A stretch of DNA of 38,483 bases, from IMG/VR virus record IMGVR_UViG_3300022693_000980, positions 1-38,483 of that record. One strand, 5' to 3'. The position numbers and the translations under genes were made by a program. The DNA is from a virus. The notes below the pieces were generated by a model. The model searched no databases, was not told where the DNA came from, and saw nothing but the letters and a program-made list of their open reading frames with translations. This document shows positions 28,500-37,164 of this stretch, piece by piece (position 1 is the first letter of the stretch; every line of letters begins with the position of its first letter).

Positions 28500-29777
28500 A
28501 TGGCTAATAATTTTGACAGTAATTTTACAAACAAACTTATGCGTGTGTTTCTGGAGAAATTTGAAACATCGCGTGTACTCACCCGAAATATAGATACACA
28601 ACTGCTAGACGGTAAATTTGACTCTTCAACGGGCGATACCGTGTTTTTTAAACGGCCTACCGACTACACGTCATTTAGAAACCCAACGGGTGACCTGACC
28701 GCAAGCACAGCGGATGACATTACAACCGGCAAAGCTGCCGGTGTAGTACAACCCTATTTTACCGTGCATGTTGATTTTGACGAGGCTGACCAGGCTTTAA
28801 AGATGGATCAGCTCGACGAGCTTTTGGCACCTATGGCAACGCGAATTGTCACTGATTTAGAGCTGGATTTTGGCGCGTTTATGCTGAAAAATGCGGGCCT
28901 AATCGCAGGCACTTTTGGCACGGCAGTCACTACCTGGTCAGATGTGGCAGAAGCAAGCGCAGTCATGAAGTCACACGGCATACCATCAGATATGATGTGG
29001 ACATACGCGGTCAATCCATTTACACAAACCACTTTATCTGATGTACAGCGATCACTCGGCGCAGGCGGTGTTGCCGGAGATTTAGTCTCTACTGCTCATA
29101 AAAAAGCGACGATTTCCTCAGACTTTGCAGGAATGGAGGTCATGTCAAGCACGGCACTTTCCAGCTTTACAACGGCGGCGGCAACCCGTGCAGGAACGGT
29201 CGATTCCAATCCAGATGTTACCTACGTCACGGCCAAAGACACAATGACACAGACCATTGTCGTAACAGGCTTAACCAACACTCAAGTTTATAAAGCAGGG
29301 GAAATCATGCAAATACCTGCTGTGAATAGGCTTAATCTGTCTACTCGTAAGGTTATTTTAGATGCGGCCGGCGGCAGCCTTCCTTGGACAGGTACGCTCG
29401 TTAATGATGTTACAGTATCCGGCACAGAGGGGACGTTTACGGTCACTGGCCCTGCAATATTTGATAATGTGGCAGGGGCAACAGCCCATAATACAGTTGA
29501 CGCTGCTATAGTTGCAAATAATGCGGTAACGTTTCTAGGTGCCGATGTAACAACGTATCAGCCAAATCTATTTTGGCATAAACAGGCTTTTTCATTGGGC
29601 TCTGTCCCTATTAAAAAGCTGTTTTCAACCGATACGCTGGGAACAACGGAAGATGGGCTGCAATTTAGAGTATCTAAAGGGTCGGATTTCATAACCAACT
29701 CACAGCAGATAAGGATCGATTTTAGACCTGCTTATTCAGTGCTTAATCCGTTCTTTGCGGGTCAGGGCTGGGGTTAA
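28500..29777 (+). CDS. Major capsid protein, P22 coat-like
   Basis: The 425-residue protein is of the P22 gp5 kind (430 aa). It starts MANNFDSNFTNKLMRVFLEKFETSRVLTRNIDTQLLDGKFDSSTGDTVFFKRPTDYTSFR, has a helical region (EADQALKMDQLDELLAPMATRIVTDLELDFGAFMLKNAG) and the telokin-like I-domain region near 225-340. The HK97-fold shell protein self-assembles on the scaffold. A terminator-like hairpin follows, so coat can be made in excess of later proteins. Confidence 0.9.
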   Translation: MANNFDSNFTNKLMRVFLEKFETSRVLTRNIDTQLLDGKFDSSTGDTVFFKRPTDYTSFRNPTGDLTASTADDITTGKAAGVVQPYFTVHVDFDEADQALKMDQLDELLAPMATRIVTDLELDFGAFMLKNAGLIAGTFGTAVTTWSDVAEASAVMKSHGIPSDMMWTYAVNPFTQTTLSDVQRSLGAGGVAGDLVSTAHKKATISSDFAGMEVMSSTALSSFTTAAATRAGTVDSNPDVTYVTAKDTMTQTIVVTGLTNTQVYKAGEIMQIPAVNRLNLSTRKVILDAAGGSLPWTGTLVNDVTVSGTEGTFTVTGPAIFDNVAGATAHNTVDAAIVANNAVTFLGADVTTYQPNLFWHKQAFSLGSVPIKKLFSTDTLGTTEDGLQFRVSKGSDFITNSQQIRIDFRPAYSVLNPFFAGQGWG

Positions 29778-29788
29778 TTATTTTTCTT

Positions 29789-29815
29789 CCTGCCTTGGAT
29801 TCGTTCTGAGGCAGG
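29789..29815 (+). terminator. Attenuator hairpin after coat gene
   Basis: CCTGCCT and AGGCAGG (29789-29795, 29809-29815) form a perfect seven-base stem, followed only by TTGTTG. The weak T-tract implies partial termination, reducing transcription of downstream genes relative to coat. Confidence 0.55.
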
Positions 29816-29833
29816 TTGTTGATGAGATCTAAT

Positions 29834-30283
29834 ATGAGCTCAGGAACAGAGATAGTTAAAAAAGCCCTGCAAAAAATAGGGCAGCACTCTCAGATCAGTC
29901 CTGCCAACCCAGTCTCAATAGAGAATGGTGTTGATGTCTTAAATTCACTTATGCAACTTTGGTTATCGCAAGGTATTGATTTAGGAATCGTCCCTATTCT
30001 CGAGCCAGGCAATGATATTAATGAGCCTATGGATTCGACCCAAGTCATTATCAATAGCTTAGCACTTGAATTAGCACCCGATTATGATGATGGCAATTCG
30101 AATGTTTCAGAAACATTAAAAAACAATGCTAGGCGTGGTTTTTCCAGACTTAGTGGGCTTTACCGCGTCAAAGTTATCCCTGATAAGATAATTTCAAGCA
30201 CAACGCCGTTAGGCGCAGGGAATTCACTTAGGTGGCGATTTAATCGTAACTTTGCTGGTAGAGATGCCACGGTGAAAAACTAA
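29834..30283 (+). CDS. P22 gp4-like tail accessory/head closure protein
   Basis: From ATG 29834 the product is 149 residues (MSSGTEIVKKALQKIGQHSQISPANPVSIENGVDVLNSLMQLWLSQGIDLG...); in-frame starts a few codons earlier (TTG 29816, ATG 29822) are possible. The helical start and DSTQVIINSLALELAPDYDD segment are those of gp4, which extends the portal and gives the tail needle its seat, and which in P22 also has a muramidase activity. A three-base gap leads to the gp10-like gene. Confidence 0.72.
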   Translation: MSSGTEIVKKALQKIGQHSQISPANPVSIENGVDVLNSLMQLWLSQGIDLGIVPILEPGNDINEPMDSTQVIINSLALELAPDYDDGNSNVSETLKNNARRGFSRLSGLYRVKVIPDKIISSTTPLGAGNSLRWRFNRNFAGRDATVKN

Positions 30284-30285
30284 TC

Positions 30286-32085
30286 ATGCGCGTTCCCTTC
30301 CCAAAAGGCCTGGAAGGTATAAGCAATTTACCGCGAACGAAAAGATCGCTATTGAATTGCTATAACAATGGCCAGGGCAACGTTGTGTCGAGGCAGGGCA
30401 TATCACTGTTGAGTAATCCGGGCGGCGTTGCACGCGGCGGTTTCACGTGGAATGGGGAATTATATAATGTTTACTCACAGCAGCTAATAAAAGTAACGGA
30501 TACCGGAACGGGTGCTACAGAGGTCATAGGTATAATTTCGGGTTCTGATGTGATTCGAACCGCGACTGGTTTTAATGATGCGGTTATTGTTGTTAAGGGC
30601 GGTAGCATTTACACGCTAAGCAATTCTACGGTACAAATTTCTATTATTAGCGTGATTGACGTAAGTTCTTTAGCGGAGTTTATTCATTTCGGCACAGGCC
30701 CGGATGTCGGTAACACAGTGACATTGTCGGGGTTTTCAAGCTCTTCTTATAACGTTACCGGCATTGTAACGGCATTGGCAAACAATCCAGCAACGTTAAC
30801 GGCAATCACAAGTGTTACCGATAATAGCGGAATAGCCGTGTTTAATTACTCTGGATCGAGTCCAGCCATAGGCGAAACCGTAACAATATCGGACTTTATA
30901 ACAAATACTTTGTATAACACGATAGGCATTGTTACCTCGGCGACAGGAATGTCGTTTGAAATCAGCTCTATTTCTTTCGGAAGCGATGAAACCGGTTCTT
31001 TTGTTATTGCTAGCACGTTCCAGATAGATGAAATTTCCTTTATAAGTGACGATACAGGCTCTTTTGCGCTTGTTTTATCCGATATATCATCAAACCCTGA
31101 GTTTGTCCCGTGTAACGATGTGACGCATATAAATGGTCGATTTGTTTATATTCCGTCCTCAGGCGATCCAGCATTTTTCTCCGATGTGGGCGTTGCGGGT
31201 TCGGTACAGCCGTTAAGTTTTTTCGATGCCGAAGAATTGCCGGACAAGAATAATGCTGTTTTTAACGGGAAAAACACACTTTATATTTGTGGGACAGATT
31301 CAATTGAGTTATTCAGGGACGTAGGCAGTACGCCTAATGTATTTGTTCGTGTCACAGGCGGCAGAATATTGAATGGATTCATCGGCGGATTGTTGGAGTA
31401 TAACAATACGTTTCTTTTTATTGGCCGTGAAAAAGACCAAGATCGAGGCATATACGCCATTGCTGCGGGTTCTGCACCTAAAATATCAAATGAGGCCATC
31501 GATACTATACTTTCTGATTATACCATTGAAGAATTAAGTAACGCTATCACGGGACGTATTAAACATCATGGTAATGATATTGCAACCTTTACTCTCGCTA
31601 GAGACTCGTTTGCTTTTTTTGGAGGAAATTGGTTTATATTAGAGACGATTGAGGATGATATAAGTCGCCCTTGGTCAGCGGGGTTTATTACCCAATTTAA
31701 AGGAGATTATTACACTGCGTTCAGCGATAGACTGGGTAAATTTGGTGATGTGAATAATGATTATGGTTCCAAAATAACAAAGCGTATGAACATCGGATTA
31801 GAGCAGGAAGACGGGAATAATTTTTCATTCCAGAGTCTGGAATTAGGGATATCTCAGGGTTTCAATGATTCGGTGGGTTCGGTGGGTTTAAGAACAAGCG
31901 ACGATAATGTTATTTACAATGATTTTTCATTTGAAAAGACCGGAGACATTGGCGAGTATGGCCAGAAATTAATTTGGAGTTATCCCGGTGGGTTAGGTAC
32001 ATATCCGGGTTTCTTTGGTGCAGAAATTTATACTACAGATGATATAAATTTTAGCGCAGATCATCTTATTTTAAATAATAAATAG
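30286..32085 (+). CDS. P22 gp10-like packaged-DNA stabilisation protein with an inserted beta domain
   Basis: The 599-residue protein (P22 gp10: 472) begins MRVPFPKGLEGISNLPRTKRSLLNCYNNGQGNVVSRQG and later has SRPWSAGFITQFKGDYYTAFSDRLGKFGDVNNDYGSKITKRMNIG, the conserved gp10 pattern of a beta-propeller-like tail hub. Residues about 120-264 are extra and contain two related units (GPDVGNTVTLSGFSSSSYNVTGIVTA and SPAIGETVTISDFITNTLYNTIGIVTSA), probably a decoration domain inserted on the surface of the hub. It closes the head with gp4 before the needle is fitted. Confidence 0.78.
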   Translation: MRVPFPKGLEGISNLPRTKRSLLNCYNNGQGNVVSRQGISLLSNPGGVARGGFTWNGELYNVYSQQLIKVTDTGTGATEVIGIISGSDVIRTATGFNDAVIVVKGGSIYTLSNSTVQISIISVIDVSSLAEFIHFGTGPDVGNTVTLSGFSSSSYNVTGIVTALANNPATLTAITSVTDNSGIAVFNYSGSSPAIGETVTISDFITNTLYNTIGIVTSATGMSFEISSISFGSDETGSFVIASTFQIDEISFISDDTGSFALVLSDISSNPEFVPCNDVTHINGRFVYIPSSGDPAFFSDVGVAGSVQPLSFFDAEELPDKNNAVFNGKNTLYICGTDSIELFRDVGSTPNVFVRVTGGRILNGFIGGLLEYNNTFLFIGREKDQDRGIYAIAAGSAPKISNEAIDTILSDYTIEELSNAITGRIKHHGNDIATFTLARDSFAFFGGNWFILETIEDDISRPWSAGFITQFKGDYYTAFSDRLGKFGDVNNDYGSKITKRMNIGLEQEDGNNFSFQSLELGISQGFNDSVGSVGLRTSDDNVIYNDFSFEKTGDIGEYGQKLIWSYPGGLGTYPGFFGAEIYTTDDINFSADHLILNNK

Positions 32086-32093
32086 ATATTATT

Positions 32094-32390
32094 ATGACTA
32101 GTATTGTCTCAAAACCTGATCATGGTGCGTTGATAGGAACAGCGGTGAAAGACTCCGTGTTTATTTCAGAACAAATGCAAACTTATTTTGATGATATCAC
32201 TGAAAAATTAAATATTAATTTATTAGGAGAGGCCGTTATATTACCTTCGTATACCGTGTTAACGGTGCCCAATGCCTTGAAAAACAGCAATGGTGTTATT
32301 ATCGTTTCTAACGAAGTGGGTGGACGAACATTGGCCTCGAGTGATGGTATAGATTGGCGAAGGGTATCAGATGGTACTGTCATTTCTTGA
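32094..32390 (+). CDS. Small protein in place of the gp26 tail needle
   Basis: The 98-residue protein has a helical N-terminal half (SIVSKPDHGALIGTAVKDSVFISEQMQTYFDDITEKLNINLLGE) and an end VLTVPNALKNSNGVIIVSNEVGGRTLASSDGIDWRRVSDGTVIS, a motif frequent at the C-terminus of small phage structural proteins. In P22 the gene at this place is the 233-residue needle gp26; this protein lacks the long heptad helix. It may be an alternative plug. Confidence 0.55.
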   Translation: MTSIVSKPDHGALIGTAVKDSVFISEQMQTYFDDITEKLNINLLGEAVILPSYTVLTVPNALKNSNGVIIVSNEVGGRTLASSDGIDWRRVSDGTVIS

Positions 32391-32396
32391 TCGAAA

Positions 32397-32780
32397 TTGA
32401 TTAAGCGAATATTTGATTATCGAAAGATAAAAAGGCTTACGCCTTGGCAACCGGTCATCTCGAGTAAGGTTATCTACCTGATTGATGAGGGACAGGGTTT
32501 GTGGATGTTTCACGAGCACCTTGATGGTTTAATGATACATGTTGAAATGCATATTAATTGTCGCGGAAAAGAAGCGATAAGGCGAGGACGTAATGCAGTT
32601 AAATGGGTGTTTGACAATATGAAAGCGAATACTCTTTACGCTAGGATACCGAAAATAAATAAGCTGGCATGTCACAATGCACGGCACGGGGGAATGGTCT
32701 TTACGCACGAAGAGGATGGCATCCGATATTTTAAAATAACTAAAGATAGATTTATGAGATATATTTATGGGAATTCTTGA
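32397..32780 (+). CDS. GNAT-like protein at P22 gp14 position
   Basis: The 127-residue protein (TTG start, weak ribosome binding site) has VIYLIDEGQGLWMFHEHLDGLMIHVEMHINCRGKEAIRRGRNAVKWVFDNMKANTLYARIPKINKLACHNARHGGMVF, a GNAT N-acetyltransferase-like fold: a beta strand with MHVEMH, an R-G-K-E-A loop that would hold the cofactor phosphate, and the following helix. In P22 the equivalent gp14 assists head assembly. Its activity is unknown. The end overlaps the gp7-like start by 14 bases. Confidence 0.65.
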   Translation: MIKRIFDYRKIKRLTPWQPVISSKVIYLIDEGQGLWMFHEHLDGLMIHVEMHINCRGKEAIRRGRNAVKWVFDNMKANTLYARIPKINKLACHNARHGGMVFTHEEDGIRYFKITKDRFMRYIYGNS

Positions 32781-33600
32781 TGGTATTGTGGGAGGCTCTG
32801 ACGCTGGCAGCCAGGGATCGGTTGTTGAACAGCAATTCAATCAACAAGCGATTGATGAATTAGCGCGGCAATTTAATATCACGCAGGAGAACGTTGATCC
32901 TTTTATATCCGCGGGGACGGACGCACTCGGGGACGTTATTGAGGGAACTAGTGCGTCGGGATTAGATGCACGATTAGCGGAAATATTTAACACAGATATT
33001 TTTGGATCGCTTACTGAGGAGCGAACACGTGCAGTGCAGAATCAATTATCGTCAGGCGGTTTAACACGGTCGGGTGGTGCATTGTTGGAAGCGGCGAGAG
33101 TCCCTACGGATATCGGATTGGCAATAGAACAGCTATTAACGAGCAGGTCAACTAATTTAGCGGGATCGGGACAAAATGCGGCAATAGGTTTGGGTTCTAT
33201 AGGGGCACAAAACGCGACATCGATTGCTAATTTGCTGTCTGCTTCTGGCGTTGCCGGTAGTTCTGGACTTGTTACCGATGCGCAAGCAGATGCCGCCTCT
33301 AGTCAAAACTTATTAAACACTGCCGCAACGGTTGCTTCGGCGTTCATTCTGTTTTCCGATCCAAGTTTAAAAGAAAACATTGAAGAGATTGGCGCAATTA
33401 ACGATCTTACTTTATATCAGTGGGATTGGGTAGAAGCGGCAAAAGGGTCAATTATAAAAGATTCTATGGCGATTGGTTTTATGGCTGATGAAGTGAAAGA
33501 AAAATACCCTAGATTTGTGGGTGAGTATGGCGGGTTTATGGTCTTAAATTACCTTGGTCTTCTTAATAATTTGGAAAACCTAAATAAGGAAGCTGCATAG
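32767..33600 (+). CDS. gp7-like ejection protein with self-cleaving S74 chaperone domain
   Basis: The 277-residue protein sits where P22 gp7 (229 aa) does. Its N-terminal part (1-195) contains helical repeats rich in Ala, Ser and Gly (LSSGGLTRSGGALLEAARV, IANLLSASGVAGSSGLV). From residue 197 it has SDPSLKENIEEIGAINDLTLYQWDW...MGFMADEVKEKYP-like sequence of the peptidase S74 intramolecular chaperone. The catalytic Ser197 and Lys202 are present five residues apart. The domain is expected to cut itself off after the trimer or complex folds. Confidence 0.78.
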   Translation: MGILDGIVGGSDAGSQGSVVEQQFNQQAIDELARQFNITQENVDPFISAGTDALGDVIEGTSASGLDARLAEIFNTDIFGSLTEERTRAVQNQLSSGGLTRSGGALLEAARVPTDIGLAIEQLLTSRSTNLAGSGQNAAIGLGSIGAQNATSIANLLSASGVAGSSGLVTDAQADAASSQNLLNTAATVASAFILFSDPSLKENIEEIGAINDLTLYQWDWVEAAKGSIIKDSMAIGFMADEVKEKYPRFVGEYGGFMVLNYLGLLNNLENLNKEAA

Positions 33601-33601
33601 T

Positions 33602-35044
33602 ATGGCAACTTTGAGAAATGTCGATGGGCGAACATTAGTTCCTAATACTGGGTCTGCGATGCAGACTCTTTTAAATGCGTTTGCTCAGAAGAAACAACAG
33701 GAATCAGAAGCTCAGGATCAGGCTGACATAGCAAAACAGATAGAAGATCTTCTTGCGCAGCCATCGGGTGACGTTATCGATGAAACGCTAGAGTCCGGAA
33801 CTGTTATCGATGAGTCAGGGGCTTTGGGGAAAAGTCAGCGAGAGAAATTAATAAAACTAATACCGATGATTGGTTCTCAAGCTTCTAATGCGATTTTATC
33901 AATACTTGATAGTCGTGATGATAAGCGGATACAAGCTCTACAAACAGATTTAGATCAAGGTGCACGCGAGGCCTTTAAATTACAAAATCAGCCAGATTTT
34001 GAGAGTAAACGTCGTCTATTGACGAGCATGTTGATTGATACGGTGTCAAAAGGAGGGAACACAGATAAGCTCCAGGGTCTATTGAAGATGGATGAAGATC
34101 AATTAGATCTGGAAATTCTCTCACAGATGACCTCTGTGGATGTAATACAGAAGATAGCTCTGGAACGCTCTAAGCCTAAAGAAACGTTTACGCCTGTTAG
34201 AGATGCACAAGGGAGTATTATTGGGCAAATATCGAGTTTAACGGGGAAGGCGGTGAGCGATCCGAGGGCACAGACACCTTTAACGAGTATTGGCAAAGCA
34301 AGAAAAGACCTTAGAGAGGGTTTAATTTCCAAAGAAGATTTTAATGCCTTAAAAAAAGCCCCTGGTGAAAAATTCAAGACTAATGTAGGAAAGCTTATAA
34401 ACGATAAACAAGTAGCGGTTGATATTTATGGCGAAGGGAGTGAACAAGTTAAATTTATCAATGACGCTATTCAGGCTGAATCAGAAGGAGACGGTGCTAG
34501 CTTAAGCGATGTTGCGGGCATACGAAAAGAATATACCAAGTTATCGGGTGATTTTATTTCTCTTCGGGATGCAATTGGAAAAGTAGAACAATCCGCTCAA
34601 ACGGTATCGGCGGCGGGAGACTTGGCGTTAATATTTAACTTTATGCGGATACAAGACCCAAGCTCAGTCGTACGAGAATCAGAATTTGCAACGGCACAAG
34701 CAGCAACAAGTTTGCCAGGCAGAATTGGCGCGGGTGCACTACGTGTTGTTAATGGTGAACGAATGATACCTGAGCAAAGGAAAGATTTTGTCGACACAGC
34801 AAAACGTTTATTTGAATCGCAGCGTGTCCAACAGGCAAGTCTTATGGAAAGTTTTCGTAATATTGCTGAACGGCAAGGGATTAATTCTGATGACGTTGTG
34901 ATTGATTTTGATACGGTTGGACAAGTTGCTAACATTGCACCAGTCGCGCCTATTGTTGAGACACCTGATGAAGATGTTACTGAGCCTGTAGCCACGCCAA
35001 TAAATTTAGATTTGGCATTAGATAACATATTAAATGCACTGTAA
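33602..35044 (+). CDS. gp20-like DNA ejection protein
   Basis: The 480-residue protein (P22 gp20: 471) is almost wholly helical with charged coiled-coil stretches (QKKQQESEAQDQADIAKQIED, KEYTKLSGDFISLRDAIGKVEQSAQTVSAAG) and has PSSVVRESEFATAQAAT and GERMIPEQRKDFVDTAKRLFESQR, a common segment of such podovirus ejection proteins. It is packed in the virion and released into the host to form part of the trans-envelope channel. No catalytic motif is seen. Its stop overlaps the next start. Confidence 0.65.
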   Translation: MATLRNVDGRTLVPNTGSAMQTLLNAFAQKKQQESEAQDQADIAKQIEDLLAQPSGDVIDETLESGTVIDESGALGKSQREKLIKLIPMIGSQASNAILSILDSRDDKRIQALQTDLDQGAREAFKLQNQPDFESKRRLLTSMLIDTVSKGGNTDKLQGLLKMDEDQLDLEILSQMTSVDVIQKIALERSKPKETFTPVRDAQGSIIGQISSLTGKAVSDPRAQTPLTSIGKARKDLREGLISKEDFNALKKAPGEKFKTNVGKLINDKQVAVDIYGEGSEQVKFINDAIQAESEGDGASLSDVAGIRKEYTKLSGDFISLRDAIGKVEQSAQTVSAAGDLALIFNFMRIQDPSSVVRESEFATAQAATSLPGRIGAGALRVVNGERMIPEQRKDFVDTAKRLFESQRVQQASLMESFRNIAERQGINSDDVVIDFDTVGQVANIAPVAPIVETPDEDVTEPVATPINLDLALDNILNAL

Positions 35045-37161
35045 TGGCTCTAACTCTTGAACAAGTTTCTAAAATGACCAAAGCGCAAGCTAAAGAAGAG
35101 CTTATGCGTAGGCATAATATTACTACGGAGGAAGAATTTAAAAAATTAAGATTACGATTACGCTCTGAACGGGTTGAGCAACATGAACAAGCAAGAAGAG
35201 AAGAAGAGGAGGAACAGTTAGCAAAAGAAAACAGAATAAAAAATCTTCAAGAAGTAGCAAATAGAGACTTAATAGATGGATTACCGACTCCCCTTAGAAA
35301 AGAATTTGATGAAGCATTAAATGCCGGAAAAATATCGTCACCTGATTTCCCTGGTTCAAGACTAATAGAACCCCTTGGCGCAGTAGCAACGGGGATAGCT
35401 TCACAAATCGGTTCAGGGCTTGCCGGAGCAGTAACAGCACCTTTTCAAGGTTCTGAAAAGGCCACTCAAAACATTAAAGATATCCAGGAAAAATTTACGT
35501 TTTCACCCAAAACAAAAAGTGGCCGCGCAGGCTTAAAAACATTGGGTGATTTAGTACAAAGCGCAACGGACATCATTAATTTTCCTATCTCAGGGTTAGC
35601 GGGGTTAGCCGAACTTACCACTGGACAAGGTCTTGACCAGGCAGACAGTACAGTTTCATCTATACAAGAAAGAGGGGTAGGTGAGACATTAGGAGACCGT
35701 ATTTTGGAAGAAACCGGAAGCCCTTTACTTGCAGCAGCTGGAGAAACATTGCCAGAAGCAATTTTATTGGGAATGGGCGTAAAAAAGATTCCTGGCGCAA
35801 AACCGAAAATAGGCGTATCTGAGGCAAAGAATATCGATGAGGTTTTAAAGGCCGGGAAAGCCAGAAATATAGATGTATTAACTTCTGATATATTCCCACC
35901 GAAGACTATTTTTAAGCGTTTAGCACAACAATTTGCAGAACGCATACCTGTTTTAGGTACTGGTGGAAAACGTGCTAAACAACAAGCGCAGCGCATTAAA
36001 GCGTTAGAGGAACTTGATTCGTCACTTCCCAGTGTTAATCCTGAATCTATTTTTGAAAGTTTGCAAAAAAGCGCAGATAAGAAAAAAATAGCGGCCGGAA
36101 ATAGAATAAATAAAATCACAACAGACTTAAATTTTATAGGGAATACCCAAACCGGTCCTATTCCTGTTGCCAATTCAATTAAAAACATAGATAAAGCAAT
36201 TGACAGATTAACCTCTGTCGGGAAATTGCCCGATGCATCTCTTTTAAAAACGCTGGAAGAATTAAAAATCACAGCAAAGGAAGCCGGTCTTGATTTTAAA
36301 ACTTTAAGGGAATTTAGAACAGATGCGCGATCGATAGTGGATAAAGTAGACCCTGTTGGGCGTTCTCAATTGCGATCGAGTGATAAAGCTACGATGGATA
36401 AGGTCATAAGCGGCATAACAAGAGATCTCGATGATTATGTTCTCCAGCAGTTAGGCACTGAAGGACTACGAAGGTATAAACATGCTGATAATATTTATCG
36501 CCAAGAAGCCAGAAAATTAACAAAATCACGTCTGAAAATTATTTTAGATAAAGGCGATCTAAAACCTGAACTTGTTAATAATTTATTATTTAGTTCTTCG
36601 CCTTCAGAAATAAATTTATTATTTAAAAATCTTGATACACAAGGACGCCAACATGCACGAGTGGCTTTATACCGTAGAGCATTGGAAAATTCGGCAAAAG
36701 GAAATGGACTAAGCCCCTCAAAATTTATAACGGAACTTGATAAATTAAAAAATAATTTTAATGTTTTTTTTAGAGATGGGGGGAAAGCAGAATTAAATGG
36801 CTTGAGGCGATTATTAAAATCCACACAAAGAGCCTCAGAAGCCGGAGTAGTAACCCCAACTGGGCAAGCAACGCAGTTTTCTATTGCGACGGGGGCAACC
36901 GCAGGGGCCGCAGTGGGCAGCAATGTTGCGCTTGCAAGCTTATTCTTAGCGGGAACAGTTGGTTTAAGTGCAAGAATTTTCAACTCATCAGGTGTTAGAG
37001 ACATGTTGATAAAATTAGGAAAGTCGAAAAAAAGAAGCACTTTAGAAGCCGACTTATTAAAATCTATCCCGATTGCTATCGAACAATCAAATCAGACGCT
37101 AGCGCGCGAAAATGAAAAAATAAAACAAGCTCCCAACGTTAATACATCACGGGAATTATAG
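35044..37161 (+). CDS. gp16-like DNA ejection protein
   Basis: The 705-residue protein (P22 gp16: 609) has charged helices at the start (TEEEFKKLRLRLRSERVEQHEQARREEEEEQ), then a glycine- and alanine-rich weakly hydrophobic segment (about 115-145, GSGLAGAVTAPF) and another near the C-terminus (GATAGAAVGSNVALASLFLAGTVGLSARIF, about 615-650) that could insert in a membrane. Large helical proteins with such segments at this place help DNA cross the inner membrane. Follows gp20-like with overlapping stop/start (TAATG). Confidence 0.65.
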   Translation: MALTLEQVSKMTKAQAKEELMRRHNITTEEEFKKLRLRLRSERVEQHEQARREEEEEQLAKENRIKNLQEVANRDLIDGLPTPLRKEFDEALNAGKISSPDFPGSRLIEPLGAVATGIASQIGSGLAGAVTAPFQGSEKATQNIKDIQEKFTFSPKTKSGRAGLKTLGDLVQSATDIINFPISGLAGLAELTTGQGLDQADSTVSSIQERGVGETLGDRILEETGSPLLAAAGETLPEAILLGMGVKKIPGAKPKIGVSEAKNIDEVLKAGKARNIDVLTSDIFPPKTIFKRLAQQFAERIPVLGTGGKRAKQQAQRIKALEELDSSLPSVNPESIFESLQKSADKKKIAAGNRINKITTDLNFIGNTQTGPIPVANSIKNIDKAIDRLTSVGKLPDASLLKTLEELKITAKEAGLDFKTLREFRTDARSIVDKVDPVGRSQLRSSDKATMDKVISGITRDLDDYVLQQLGTEGLRRYKHADNIYRQEARKLTKSRLKIILDKGDLKPELVNNLLFSSSPSEINLLFKNLDTQGRQHARVALYRRALENSAKGNGLSPSKFITELDKLKNNFNVFFRDGGKAELNGLRRLLKSTQRASEAGVVTPTGQATQFSIATGATAGAAVGSNVALASLFLAGTVGLSARIFNSSGVRDMLIKLGKSKKRSTLEADLLKSIPIAIEQSNQTLARENEKIKQAPNVNTSREL

Positions 37162-37164
37162 CTC

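Noticed and set aside
35466-36272. 268-codon antisense frame under the gp16-like gene (also 34597-35028 and 36495-37040)
   Set aside because: Antisense shadows of long helical genes; no promoters or ribosome sites and reversed codon preference.
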